Below are positions 33,602-44,984 of a DNA stretch of 64,000 nucleotides, one piece after another. Each line of letters begins with the position of its first letter. Within the stretch, counting starts at the first letter, position 1. The notes beneath the pieces are model-generated. The model made no database searches, was not told where the DNA came from, and worked only from the letters and a program-made list of their open reading frames with translations. The position numbers and the translations under genes were made by a program. The stretch covers positions 10,812,101 through 10,876,100 of the forward strand of contig JAJEKV010000015.1 of assembly GCA_021234155.1 (NCBI GenBank), written 5' to 3'. The stretch is from Isoetes taiwanensis (lineage: Eukaryota; Streptophyta; Lycopodiopsida; Isoetales; Isoetaceae).

Positions 33602-35067
33602 TCAATCCAGAGCACATTCTAACTCAAAATCTTTCATGAACTCAAATAGATTCATTATGTCTTTTCTTTCTTGCCAAACAACCTTCACATACGAGCTTAA
33701 ACGATGTGCTGGTATCTCAAAAAGATCTTTTAGAGAGGTTACCTGAATATCATAGACATCACGAATATGTGCATAAGAAGCACATCTCAGGAAAGCATGC
33801 TCCTTTGTTTCAATTTCTAGCTCTAGACATGCAGGACACAACCTCTGATTACGAGGAGTACCACTCCACCTTCCAGTCTCTATATGGAGTGTATGCGATG
33901 ACAATCGTAGTTGAGAAATAAGCATCCGGTTTTTCCTATCGATATTAGATAGGAGATACTTCTGTTCTTTGTATTCCTGCAAGTCATTGATATTTGTAAG
34001 ATAAAACTGTTTTTTAACCTCTTTTTCTGACTCCAATATCCACATTTTCTTGACAACTATATCGAAAACCGCGGCGTGAACTTCCATGAACTTAAGCGAG
34101 ACAGGCCAAGTTGCACTACCCAGCCATCTTTCTGCCCATTGTTTGACCTCCGAATACCAACCTTTAACAGTGGATTGCTCTAAAGCCAATCGAGGGTATC
34201 GATCACAATCCATAGCAAGCACCCTATTGACATAGGTTATGGTCCTACAAAGAGCTTCTACCTCAAGTGGAAGCATGCCTGCCTCTGCCAACAACATTTC
34301 ATATGGTGTTTGGGGTTTCACTCCAAATTCTATGAGCAAAAATCTCTTTTGGACCTTTTCAACAGCTCTTCTTTGATAAGCCTGCCCCCCAAATGGGACT
34401 ACCATAAAGAATCACTGGTTTCACTTGAACACCATATAGCAATCGTCTCAACTTCCAGTGATCGAAATTATTGATTTTACACTGATGAAGCATACTGTAT
34501 AATGCCCGCATGCCTCATGAAGTCCTCTTTTGGGCCGCCACATTCCATCTATAGTTCTGTGATACTTCAATACCAAGATATTTATACTCAGTTACTTTCC
34601 GTAAAGATATTCCCCCAATAGAGAAGATTGCAGTATCATGCCCCCCAAACACCATAATTTTTGACTTATCTGTATTTATGGACAATCGTTTTTCAGCACA
34701 AAAAGCATCCAGAACATTTAAGTGCTGCTGTAAACCGCTTGCTGTTTTTGAGATTAGTACTATGTCATCCGCAAATAACAAAAGCTGAATAATATACTTT
34801 CCAAGTCTAACTCCAACACCACCAAGTCTGGCCAGCCAACTCTCTAGCTCATCAATAAATAACCCGAAAAGAGTAGGGGAGCATGGACATCCTTGTTTTA
34901 CACCAATTGTGTTTGCAACTTTTTCTGTTCCAGCAAATGGAAAAGAGAGCTCTACTAGGACCTGTTTATACAAACAGGCTACAACATTTTTCAATTCATC
35001 TGGGATACTAAGGTCATTTAGTCTCAAAGCAAGCTCTTTTCTTCTTCTATCCATGAAATAATACATG
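33602..35067 (-). pseudogene. LINE C ORF2, reverse transcriptase to C-terminus
   Basis: Minus strand from 35,067. NTIGVKQGCPCSPTLFGLFI and ELESWLARLGG precede the intact active-site block LLLFADDIVLISKTASG (YXDD-type, FADD) and LSINTDKSKIMVFGG, then YKYLGIEVSQNYRW. After a frame change near 34,460 come PYEMLLAEAGMLPLEVEAL and a C-terminal Cys/His box, RLCPACLELEIETKEHAFLR. It is the best preserved LINE here. The catalytic FDxxKAFD block just before 35,060 appears collapsed to FMDRRRKEL. Confidence 0.87.
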
Positions 35068-35599
35068 AAGATATAGATCAAGTTCAGCAAACTTTTCTTC
35101 ACCTTACCTGAAGAACTGTAAAAACAGATGCCCACAATCGGCATTCAAGTGAGAAAACGTGATCTCTGATGCCAAGAACAATATGAGCTCTAAAACTACG
35201 AATGATGTGCGAGGGTTTTAATAGAAAGTTAAGGATTGTCGCAAAGAGAAAGGATCCACTGCGGAGAAAAAATACCTCAAAAACCAAAAGGCTATCAGCA
35301 ATAATCTTCATGAACTATGAGAAGAGGCCGCACACGGAGCTCCAACAAACAGGTGATTTTGTTCTGCCCTAAGCAGGTCCGGCACAGCGGAGTGTGCATG
35401 TGGCAGTGATATCTCCCACCATGGCAGCAATTATCAAGCTCGAAACGATGGCTCAAACTCACCTCCCTGCAGAATCGATGGGCTCTACTGTGACATAGAT
35501 GGAGCCGGATTAATCCAGCCCCAATGCTTCAATCCATTCCGCCATAGCCAAGCTTGCGCCATAGCCAAGCTTAACCTAGAGCGGCTCCTGCCGGAGACA

Positions 35600-35618
35600 A
35601 AAAAAAAAAAAAAAAAAA
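35600..35618. repeat. Poly(A) run
   Basis: About 19 consecutive A residues inside the putative Helitron, followed by CCCTAGG. Confidence 0.9.
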
Positions 35619-35747
35619 CCCTAGGAAAGGTAATTAGGAAACGATGCAGATGATGCCACGTGGCCTGGCGGAATCTCAACCGCTCAATCTAGGGCGCCAT
35701 TCAAGACAGACATACACTATAATTTTGGCTGATAAATCACTTAAGAC

Positions 35748-35980
35748 TATAGAAAAAGAGCAAATAGGGCACATTGGAAAGCTCGGCAAGAGCAACTAGG
35801 GCACATTGGAAAGCTTATAGCAGTTAAAGAAGACGATCCTGACAAGTTGCAGGACCAAGAGGCTGTACATGCCAAGTTAATTGTGATAGAAGAAAGAGTA
35901 TCTGTTGGCCTCACATCATCTATTATTAGGCCCAAATCTGTAGAAGAAAACTTAGTGTGGCCATTTGTTGAAAGAGCATG
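35748..35980 (+). pseudogene. Unrecognised exon-like fragment within the Helitron
   Basis: After a TTAAG acceptor-like site the frame is open for about 77 codons with ordinary protein composition. It reads KRANRAHWKARQEQLGHIGK, then KEDDPDKLQDQEAVHAKL, and ends EENLVWPFVERA stop at 35,980. A short duplication (GGGCACATTGGAAAGCT at 35,767 and 35,799) lies at its start. Helitrons commonly carry captured exons, and this looks like one. I do not recognise the parent gene. Confidence 0.45.
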
Positions 35981-36968
35981 AAATATTCCAGCGCCTACAG
36001 GATCAGCATTCTCAAAAACTAAATCGGCCTGCGTATTGTCCATAAGGGACATGATTATTACGACTGAATGGGTGCGGAGCATGGATACCTATATGTCTGT
36101 CTGTGAGCCTTGACAGAGACATGGGAGGAATGGTCTGGGCAGAATGTGAAAAAGGGGTCCAATAAGCTTTTCTGCAGAACAGCATTGGACAAATGGCTAG
36201 CAAAAGTGCCTTCTGCGTGGAGGATAAGAGAGTTCATTTATTTAGTTGGGATGGTTTAGTCAGGGCAGAATATGGCAAAAGCAGAATTTTCAAGCCCGTG
36301 CTGGTGTTTTAAAGGTATGTTCAGATTTTTCTGCATCTTTGTTGTACTTGGGCTGTTAAATTATAAGAATTTGTGCATAGAAGCTTAAGTGGTTTTTTAG
36401 AACTTCAAAGTTATGCCATTTCAGATTAGTTCAGGCTAAAGATGTTTGACTGATGCACCATTCCAACTTTCTTGAATAGAACATTGACTTATTGCACCAC
36501 TTATTTTATATGTACTTATTGGAAGCCTGATACACTTAATTTTACTTTTGGAATTCTTTATTTGAGTCAAGTGTTTGCTAAATGATCAATGCAAAACCAA
36601 ATTATACATTAAAGGTGTTAAAATTCCATGGTAATATAGCAAAAACAGAAGATCGTTATCATATTTACAATCTATATCTACCCCTGCATAATCACTTGGT
36701 GAAATGACATATACAAAAACCACTTTCATCATCTTGAATCTAAAAATGCCTCCATTCTAGATCACAAGCTATATAATATCTAGATCACAAGCTATATAAT
36801 ATCGTTATATCAAACAAACTGGCCTAGCAATGTTAGGCAATTTTTCTATTATCAAAATTGGACAATGGAACGTATAAAAACCCAGACATTGCCCTACGAC
36901 TAGATGGTTAGTAAGAAAGATCTTGATTTGAGTGCAAAGGCCGCATTGACCTTATCTTGCCAACATAT

Positions 36969-36996
36969 GCCCAGCAACGCTGGGCACTATTACTAG
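36969..36996 (+). mobile_element. Helitron 3' terminus
   Basis: Seven-base-pair hairpin GCCCAGC/GCTGGGC with loop AAC, 7 bases, then CTAG and a flanking T. Confidence 0.82.
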
Positions 36997-37920
36997 TATC
37001 TTTTATTTCCAGAGCCTTTTGCTCCCTCTGCCATTACTCGCAAAGTAGCTAGATGATCTAATGTTGAGTGATTACTTCGGAACCCTGCCTGTCCAATAGC
37101 TCTATTATCGTGTTCATCAGCCCAAGAAGAAATTTTATTCTCCAACATAGATGCAAAAAGTTTAGCATAAACATTGCTTACCAAGATTGTTCGATAGTTC
37201 TTCACTTCATTCTTGCTTCCAGATTTATAGATAGGAATGGTCCTATTAATACACCAATCACCTGGAAAATTGCCCTTTATAAGGCATTCATTACATAAAT
37301 TAGCTAAAAGCATATGGAGTTTATCTCCTCCCCACTTAAACAATTCAACCGAAAGCCCGTTTGAATCGCTAGCTTTGCCATTGTTCATTTTCCGTAGAGC
37401 ACATTCCACATCTGCCACGGAGAATATTTCTTTAGGCTCTCCTGCAAACAATATTTGCTCCACCTCAGGAGTACTATATAGTTCCGTTAAAGTTCAAAAG
37501 ATCTTCTTTTGAGATGTCACCTACTGTCTCCATTTTTTTTGTGCGGTACCAAAATCGTTTCGGGTCTATCTTTTCAATGTGCATCATACTTTCCTGACGT
37601 CTTCTGCACCAATCCCTTTTTTTATGTTTAACCAATGTCCTATATTGCTTGATCTTGGCCTGATTCCCCGATTTAATACACATTTTTTTAGCCGCAAGAC
37701 ATTCTGCATCAAACCATTCTCTTTTCCCCCAGCTGTTTTTCATATTTTTCTTGGTTAAACAAAAAATAGAACTTATTGTTTGCAGTATTAGATTGGTCAA
37801 TACCTCATTCTTTTGCTCTAATGTGCCTGACCAGCAAAGTCCGGAAAGCTTATCATCAAGCAAGCGTCCATAATCTCCAGCCTTCTTATACGCCAGTCTT
37901 ATTTTGGGCGGGGGTACCAA
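36997..37920 (-). pseudogene. LINE C ORF2, linker and reverse transcriptase start
   Basis: Minus strand. 37,920-37,474 reads IRLAYKKAGDYGRLL, WGKREWFDAECLAAKK and KHKKRDWCRRRQ, the region between endonuclease and RT. 37,463-36,997 reads VECALRKMNNGKASDSNGLS, INRTIPIYKSGSKNEVKNYR and AIGQAGFRSNHSTLDHL, the RT fingers. The endonuclease is missing. Coding stops exactly at the Helitron end. Confidence 0.87.
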
Positions 37921-37921
37921 T

Positions 37922-38026
37922 TTTAATGTTTAGTTGTAGAAACCAAATATAGAGCTACGTGCTCATATTGTTAAGGGTTGGTTCAATTGAAATCTTGGGC
38001 GCTTTTCTTGGATTCTCATTGTTTTA
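37922..38026 (+). repeat. Copia A 5' LTR, second part
   Basis: Resumes with TTAATGTTTAGTTGTAGAAA and matches 39,637-39,740 to the end, CTCATTGTTTTA. It is followed directly by the primer-binding site. Confidence 0.86.
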
Positions 38027-38038
38027 TGGTATTAGAGC
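38027..38038 (+). other. Copia A primer-binding site
   Basis: TGGTATTAGAGC is complementary to the 3' end of initiator tRNA-Met with one mismatch to the usual TGGTATCAGAGC. Confidence 0.85.
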
Positions 38039-38097
38039 GTGAGGACAAACGAAGAGATCAAGAAGAGGTGTTTGAATCAGGCAGTGGAGTTTGTATA

Positions 38098-38468
38098 ATG
38101 GCGACGCTTGAAATAGATCTCAGAATTTGGAGAAGCTTGATCGTTCTAATGCTACTGTATGGTTTTGGAAGATGCAAGTAGTATTGAAAGAAAGAGATGT
38201 GTGGGATGTCGTGTGTGGGATCCCTTCAGCAGCAGAGATGGCTCTTTTGACTGCTTGGAAGAAGAAAGATAGCAGAGCCAAGACATCAATGATCTTTGGC
38301 TTAAGAGATGGGCAAATCCCGTTAGTAAGGCTTAAAGAAGCTGCAAAAGGGGGATGGGATTGCTTGAAGAAAACCTTCAGGACTCACAATACCTCGCAGA
38401 AATTATTTCTGTGGCAGAATTTCTTTAATGCCAAGATGAAGGAAGGAGATGATCCTGTAGTATCATAG
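38098..38468 (+). pseudogene. Copia A gag fragment
   Basis: ATG at 38,098 (MATLEIDLRI), then a 1-base frame change into EKLDRSNATVWFWKMQ and VLKERDVWDVVCGIP. Further blocks are DSRAKTSMIFGL, AKGGWDCLKKTFRTHNTSQK and LFLWQNFFNAKMKEGD. This is the UBN2/DUF4219-type gag of plant Copia elements, which forms the virus-like particle. It stops at 38,466-38,468. A further decayed gag frame follows to about 38,685. Confidence 0.82.
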
Positions 38469-38689
38469 AGAAGAAGTGGAATAAAGGGAAAACATCAAGT
38501 GCCCATATGCCTGAAGAAAGGGACGATAAACAAGAGGATGATGATGCCAGTGAAGCAGAGGCCAACTTGGCTGCACTGTATGGTGGAGATAAAGTTGAGA
38601 TGCATGGTCTGTACAAAAATGTTCTCAAAGCCAGATGGGATGAGAATGCATCAGATACTGAAGATGAAGTTGAGCTTAATTGATTGTGA

Positions 38690-38990
38690 TGTGCCACAAG
38701 GAATGGTAGCTGATGTAGAAAGCCTGCAGGCTATCGCATTCACTACTGCACAAAATTCCAATAGAACATGGATACTAGACTCTACTGCAATCCATTTGAT
38801 GTTGAACTGCAAGGAGTGGCTAAGGGATTATAAAAAAGAAATTTATGAGAAGAGTGTAAATGGACTTGCATCTGGATTAGGGATAGCAAAAACTCTTCAA
38901 TTTGCAGATAAAGCCAGATATTTATCATAAGTACTCTATGTATCGTGCCTTCAAAGAAACCTCATCTCTCTGGCATGGTTGGTGGATGTT
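38690..38990 (+). pseudogene. Copia A protease remnant
   Basis: RTWILDSTAIHLM stands where Copia proteases have WILDSGASxHM, so the active-site Gly after DS is lost. The following VLYVSCLQRNLISLAWLVD corresponds to the usual VLYVPxLxxNLISV block but needs a frame change at the stop at 38,930. Confidence 0.7.
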
Positions 38991-39079
38991 GGAGCTATGG
39001 CTTCCATCTCAAAAACTGAAATTCTTTTGTTGAATTCTCAGAAACAGGTTATTGGGAAAGACATTCGCATGGGATTTGG

Positions 39080-39512
39080 GCAGAAGATCAGGACTCCAGG
39101 AGATCAACCACAGGTTTTTGTGTCATATTACATGGTGCCGCTGTCACTTGGACAAGCTACATCCGTAGTGCTATCTTCATGTGAGGCTGAGTACATGGCT
39201 ACCTCAGCTGTAGTATGAGAAACTGTTTGGCTGAGACAATTCTTAGCAAAAATTGGGTATGCACATAAGGAACCAACAATAGTCTACAATGACAGTAGAA
39301 GTAGCATTGCATTGACTAAGAATCCAATTCATCATCGCAAGTCCAAACATATCTCTATACATCACCATTTCACCAGAGAAAAGGTTATAGATCGAACAAT
39401 CCTGATGCAGTACATTCCAACCAAAGAAATGCCTGCAGATCTCTTCACCAAGCCCTTGATCAAAGAAAAGCTTGAGCAACATCGAAAAAGCTTGGGTGTG
39501 GAGTCCTCAGCA
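39080..39512 (+). pseudogene. Copia A RNase H C-terminal remnant
   Basis: From 39,083 the DNA matches 63,940-64,000 (AGATCAGGACTCCAGGAG...), the RNase H SRRSTTGFC region. It continues with SSCEAEYMATS, EPTIVYNDSRSSIALTKNPI and HHRKSKHISIHHHFTREKV, then MPADLFTKPLIKEKLEQHR, the standard Copia RNase H ending. The jump from protease to RNase H at about 39,080 is the internal deletion. Confidence 0.82.
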
Positions 39513-39555
39513 TGATCAGAAAGAGGGAGTCCTCATAATAAGCAGAAAGAGGAAG

Positions 39556-39740
39556 TGTTAGAAATAACAGACTCAGATTTCGCTTATTAAAAAGTATACG
39601 TTGTAAATACGATATATTCTAAAGTTAGTTGAGATATTAATGTTCAGTTGTAGAAACCAAATATAGAGCTATGTGCTCAGATTGTAAAGAGCTGGTTGGA
39701 TTGAAATCTTGGGCATTTTTCTTGGAGTCTCATTCTTTTA
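39556..39740 (+). repeat. Copia A 3' LTR
   Basis: 185 bp, TGTTAGAAATAACAG to CTCATTCTTTTA, preceded by the polypurine tract AGAAAGAGGAAG (39,544-39,555). Confidence 0.88.
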
Positions 39741-39745
39741 ATACA

Positions 39746-42700
39746 GATACAGAAGAAATCACTTATTTTGTTGCGAAGCCTTGCTTTCCTTATTTGCGTT
39801 TTGGCCTTGTCCTTGCCTTTTCTTTTCCAGAGCCAATCCGCTGCCATCAGTATTTCTCTTTAACTTAGGCATGGTTTAAACTCATAATTGGAATGTTCTA
39901 ACTGGTCGTATTGTGGGATTGTCATTTCGCCCAGGCCCTTTCCTTGCATATAATTCCTCCTCTGTTGCGGTTTGGGGCTCCACAGTAGTTTTTGGCTCTC
40001 GATTTGTAGGATTCACGCTGAGCAAAGGCTCAAATTTTTTTGCATCTATGTTTTGCAATCTTCTCTAAAAACATCCATCTGTTTTCTGCTAAACCTAAAA
40101 AACATTGTTACGTGCACCACTCTTCTTGGCTCTAGTCGATCCACCTACCTAGACCATGTTGAATCTGACCATGTTGAGGCCGTACAAGCATTGACATTGT
40201 AAACTGAATCAAGGCAAAGTGATTGCCCAGTTACACAAATCGGGCTGTACTTTTGTAGCTCCAGCAAATGTAGAGTTTTAGGTAGTCTGTAATTCCAAGA
40301 CCAATTCTGGCTTGTTATTCTGGGCTTTTCATTTTGTCACGCTTCTTTCTGTTCCCTCTTGTTTCTTATATCCATGGATTTGCCTTCCCACGTCATTTTC
40401 CTCACCTTCCCTTTTTTTGCCTACATAAGGGCCCATCTCCATTAGGGACTTTTACCAGAGTTCCTGTGCTACATGACAATCTCAACCACAAGATTTGTCG
40501 TTCTCGTTGCTTCTATCGGAATTCAACTAGGGTGAGACGGCACCGCATCCATAAAATTTTCAGATGCACATCACTGGATCTGAAAACTGAGTTTGTCCGG
40601 GAGTTTGTCATTTAGAATGAATCCAAACGGCTTTCAATTTTCTTGCACATTCAAACCGACTATCTTCTAGGGTTCACCGCTCTCTCGTCGGAAGGGAACA
40701 TGCAAGAAACCCCATTGAAAATGAAAATGGTCTTCATTTGCTACACCTGTGATTGTTGATATGGAACAGGTTTGAAACTCGAGTGTGATGCTAATGGGTA
40801 GCCACTCTAAGCTCCCATTTTTGCTTTTGCTATAGAAGCCCCTGCTCTTGCTGTGAAGAAACCCCTTGGGAATGTTCTATTTTTCCCTTTTATTCGAAGA
40901 AATCCTCTGGTTTTTCGGAGTTCAATTATATTCCCTCAATCAGTTTGTTACAAGGAACAAATTGCCTCTCCTGAGCCGTGCTAATACGTAAAGAAGAAAA
41001 GGGCCTCCCTTCTCAAGTCCTGCTTATACCTACTACTGGAGAGTTGATTTAGCCTAGCCAAATATGGAGGCTTGTGAAGAGGGGTGGCGGCGTTGTAGCA
41101 TGTCATGCTCCACCGGATTCTGTATGTGAGATAATATAATAAGTATCTGCTGGTGGCGAAATCCTAGATTGAACCTGGATTGATACTGGGTTTGTTTTTG
41201 GCAAAGCAGTGGAACTGGGTTGATGCTGGGTTGGTTTTTTTTGCATGAAAGTGGAATTGAATTATTGTTAGTTGTTATTTGTATTGAGAAAAAAAAAAAT
41301 TGAAAATTTTTGTTTCAGTGTGTTATGGGATTTATGCTATATTTAATGGTTTACATGTCATTCATAAACTTGCCAATGTTTTTTTATTTTCTATTTTTTT
41401 TTTCAAACTAAGAGAACATCTCCCATAACATACCAAAATAGAAAAACCCCTTTTCGTTTAAAGGTCAGACCCTTTTCGGTTTATTGGGGGTGAATAATCC
41501 AGTATTTTTAAGGTATCCTTAGAATAATGTTTCATGTACAAATCATCTACCGGATTTTTTCTCTCCGGAGGTGTATACACATAGATCATCTCTAAAACTT
41601 GCATGCAAAGCACAAGCCTGCAGGGTTCAAAATCCGCCATACCTTACATGGAAAAGACATAAGATCTGAGAAGCATAAAACCTACAACATTCTAGTTGAT
41701 TCGAAGGAAAAATTGCCAATTTGGAGAGTGGGAGTAGTTATTGCTTCTATAATTAGAGGAACACAACTCCGACTTCACTGATAGCATGCAAATAGAAAGA
41801 AAGTTGGGAACACTGCAATTCATGATCCCTTAGTTCTATCCTTAATCTGAGCCTACAAAACATAACTCACCATGCATCTTCACCATTTGATTAGAATATT
41901 CCAGATATACCCCATAGCCACATCTCCAAGCCTAGGGTTTGTCCTCAAGCAACTAAACAATGGGCTCGTCTTCTTCTCCTTAATTAAATGAAGGATCATT
42001 TCATTTAAATAAGGACTAGGCACATGTATCTGGCCTTTAGCACATGCGCTAACTCTTTACAAGATGAGCCGTGTGTATTTGTATTAAACATTCATTGTAA
42101 AAACAGAAGGAAGCATTTTCTTTCGTCATGTCATATTGGTAGCATCTGATTGGACATCCGATGCACACACCACACCAATAGTTTTTTACATCATGTCATG
42201 TCTATGCATGCACAAATGAAAGTTCGAATTAGCAGTTTATGCATATACACTTGTATAAATGAATATATATCATTAGCGTAATATTAAATGGCAAAAATTC
42301 AGTAAGATACCATACTACTCTACTTGAATATGCAAATTTGGCAAAAATAAAATTTATTATGGTAATAGTACTTCTAAATTATGGAGGAAATTAAATGGTA
42401 AAGTCAATTTTCAGCCCATAGACTCCTTCCCCCAATTGGTAAAGTGCATGCAGCTTTCTCTGGTGTGGTGCATAGATAGTCAGTTGGACCAACCAAGCAA
42501 GGGGGAGAGAACAACCTTTTCTTAATGAAGCGTGACATTGGCCAGCACCTTTTATTTCCTATTGGATTGTTTAGCATTTCCTAACCAAAGACACGAGATA
42601 ATCGAGTATCTACTTGACAAAGCATAACTTTATTCTGTGAGAGATTTAGCTTTGTGAATGGCCTGTAGTACAAATTAGGATTTTGAGCATCTTGCCAAAA

Positions 42701-43955
42701 AGTATCATATTGAGGAGTCAGAGGTAAAGTTAAAAAAATGGCCCGTGTTTAGTTTTTTTCTTTAGACTATTCCCTTACATTTTTTAAAAAGCACATGGCA
42801 TTGGCCAATGTGACTGCCTTCTATTTTTGTTCTTTATGTTTTTCAACAATAATGATAAGACTAAGCCATCTATGCTACAATTTGGATTCAATATTAGGAT
42901 TAGATAAGCGTTCATGCTTAATCTTTAAGTTATGAATCTTATAAGGGTACATGAACAACGTGCATCATTTTATTGAAAAGAATGTCTGCATCAATTAGTA
43001 GCATAGCTCAACCATGCCTTGCAAAACTTTGCCTCTTTAATCTTCAAACCTTTTTATAGTACTATTTTATTTTGCACCATGTTACATGTGCTTCTAAGGG
43101 CATCTATATTATAATGTTATCCAGTGTGTCGTGGATCACGCCCTAGATCGGACGTCCCACATTTATTTCGCCCATCCGACGGTCAGATTGCTTTAAGAAA
43201 AAAAAAAGGGCTGTGTTGGCTATGGCCCTTTTCTCTCACGTTAGGGTTTATTTCGTTGGTGATCGAGAATTGACGAGTTAGGAATTTTGCTATGCTCTTC
43301 CTCATGCCTTAGGGATCTATAAAGCTTATTTGAATCGAAGGGAAGAGAAGAACAGAAACCTGAATACATTGCAGTTTTGAACTTGGGTATGGATACTTCT
43401 GAGCTTTCTCCTTAGGTTCGTTTGTTTCCGCTCCAAAATGTTCTGTCTTTCTCTGTTCTCGGCAATCTACACGAAAGTCCTCCTGCTCTTGGTTCTGCTA
43501 TGAGTTCTTCTCTTGCCAATATGGCTTATATAACTGCAGTTCGAAGTGAAGTGATAAAAGCCAGTTTGAGCTCAGGCGAAAATTCAAAGGTGCTTGCATG
43601 TATTCGAATTTCTTCAGATGTACTATGTTCATATCATAGCTTATAATGTGGATGGCTTTATCATGATGCAAGACGGCATGACACTGATACAAATTCTAAG
43701 GTTTTGCCCTAATGGTCAGGTAAATATCGTTGTTGGAAAACTGGGATGCCAAAATCGACAAGGGCGTAACTGTGGCGAATTTTGCTCAGGCCAAAACTGG
43801 CCAGAAATGACTGAGCGAGCATTTTCTCATTCGAAGAGCTTTCATACCAGTGTCTGCTTTAATGCGATGTTTGATGCAACAATAGGCCACGACAGAGTCC
43901 GGTAAGTGGAAATAACTTTGATAGCTTCTGTGACGAGTAATTTTTTTGACATTCT
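39746..43955. other. 4.2 kb without a supported gene
   Basis: Open frames are short and unlike known families. AT-rich stretches alternate with pyrimidine-rich ones (40,330-40,460). A promoter-like block with CGGACGTCCCAC and TAGGGTTTATTTC at 43,140-43,260 lies upstream of the lectin-receptor remnant. Confidence 0.4.
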
Positions 43956-43959
43956 ATGG

Positions 43960-44607
43960 TATTTCCAGCCACCATAAAACTTGGCAGAGTTACAACCACC
44001 CAGCTGATACTTTTTTTGTCTGGCAAGATCCTCACCAAAGGAATGCAGCTCACTACAACTAATTTAGGCCCCTCAAATAATTACTCTGCAATTGTTGAGC
44101 CTTCAAGAGCAGTCTACTATTCAATAGACACATCACAACTCTGGAACAATGTGGAGACACTGGGATTGTCATAACCTACAGTAACACAACCACGTGTGGT
44201 AAAATTTTCTACAATGGCTATGCAACCAGAAGAAATCATTTCAGGTACCTATAGCATACAATTCCAAGTTCAGATTCTCTAGGCTTAAGTCTGATGGTGA
44301 TTTTAATATCTTTGGACGGATGGTGTCTTGATGATAAATGGGGAGATGATTGGGCAGTTGCAGTGCCTGCTTAAAACCTGATATTTGTGGATCATATGAA
44401 ATCTGCTCTAATGGTCAATGCAGTTGTCCATCACAAAATTCCTCTTATTCTCTTGCAGGGGTAGTTAATGCTTCAACTAAAAATATTGGATGCAAGCCCA
44501 CTATAGCGCTGAATTGTGATACAACTAGAAAAAAATCAGATTTGTCTGTGATCTCTTCTACATCCACCATTTTTGCCCTGATAAAGAAAATTTCATGTAA
44601 GCTTTGA
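43960..44607 (+). pseudogene. G-type lectin S-receptor-like kinase, extracellular fragment
   Basis: Pieces in three frames follow the order of these receptors. WQSYNHPADTFFVWQ (the WQSFDHPTDTLL block ending the mannose-binding lectin domain) leads, after a frame change, to GKILTKGMQLTTTNLGPSNN and YSAIVEPSRAVYYS, then FRFLRLKSDGDFNIFG. The open frame 44,350-44,607 gives an EGF-like segment, CLKPDICGSYEICSNGQCSC, and NIGCKPTIALNCDTT. The lectin N-terminus, membrane segment and kinase domain are absent and several stops interrupt it. Such receptors sit at the plasma membrane; this copy is dead. Confidence 0.75.
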
Positions 44608-44984
44608 CATTCCTGATTGGCCTCTGTTAATATCTGACTAGCCATTTCGGGTGCTGTTTCTCACAAACTGCGGCTGTAACACAGAAATTTAAAGACATGA
44701 ATTTTGAGAGGAAGCCAATTTCCATGGAAAAAGTTACCAAAAACGTGGCCAAAATGAAGCATATGCTTCCGAACACTTGATCCCGAGGTTTGCCATTCCA
44801 TTCTTCCGTGATATAATTTTTTAGAAACTTATGTTGTCTTAGAGCAATGATGATTTCCTCGAAATATTTAGGTGACAAATTCATACATCACTACGTGATG
44901 TAATTCTTCAGGATGTCTTATGGTACCACATGTCTTTTTCATCTTTCTTTGCAAAGGCTTACCCTTAAAGCTGCAAAGGAACTG

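Larger units (their letters stand above)
35068..36996 (+). mobile_element. Probable Helitron inserted in LINE C
   Basis: The right end is a textbook Helitron 3' terminus: hairpin GCCCAGC-AAC-GCTGGGC (36,969-36,985), ACTATTA, then CTAG (36,993-36,996) followed by T, where LINE coding sequence resumes at once. The left end is inferred from where LINE similarity stops; an A|TC junction suited to Helitrons lies at 35,067/35,068. The body is non-LINE and contains an exon-like frame at 35,748-35,980. No Rep/helicase is present, so it is non-autonomous. Confidence 0.65.
33511..37921 (-). mobile_element. LINE C inserted in the Copia LTR
   Basis: A minus-strand non-LTR element whose 3' end is a TTTATA repeat tail (plus strand AATATAAATATAAATATAAA at 33,511-33,533) and whose truncated 5' end meets LTR sequence at about 37,921. 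The 3' UTR has a GGCCT-AGGCC hairpin like that of LINE A. It is interrupted at 35,068-36,996 by a segment with a Helitron 3' end. Confidence 0.87.
33429..39740 (+). mobile_element. Copia element A: short LTRs, internally deleted, 5' LTR split by a LINE
   Basis: The 5' LTR lies in two parts (33,429-33,510 and 37,922-38,026). The 3' LTR is intact at 39,556-39,740 (185 bp). The sequence TGGTATTAGAGC (38,027-38,038) is a near-exact initiator-Met primer-binding site, and AGAAAGAGGAAG just before the 3' LTR is the polypurine tract. Flanks ATACG and ATACA could be a mutated 5-bp target duplication. The inside keeps part of gag, a decayed protease and the end of RNase H. Integrase and nearly all reverse transcriptase are deleted. 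The RNase H end matches the copy at 63,940-64,000 almost base for base, so both belong to one family. Confidence 0.87.

Noticed and set aside
41458-41640. Minus-strand frame with YTPPERKNPVDDLYMKHYSKD
   Set aside because: Reads like protein but is short, isolated and matches no family I can name; no splice or regulatory support.
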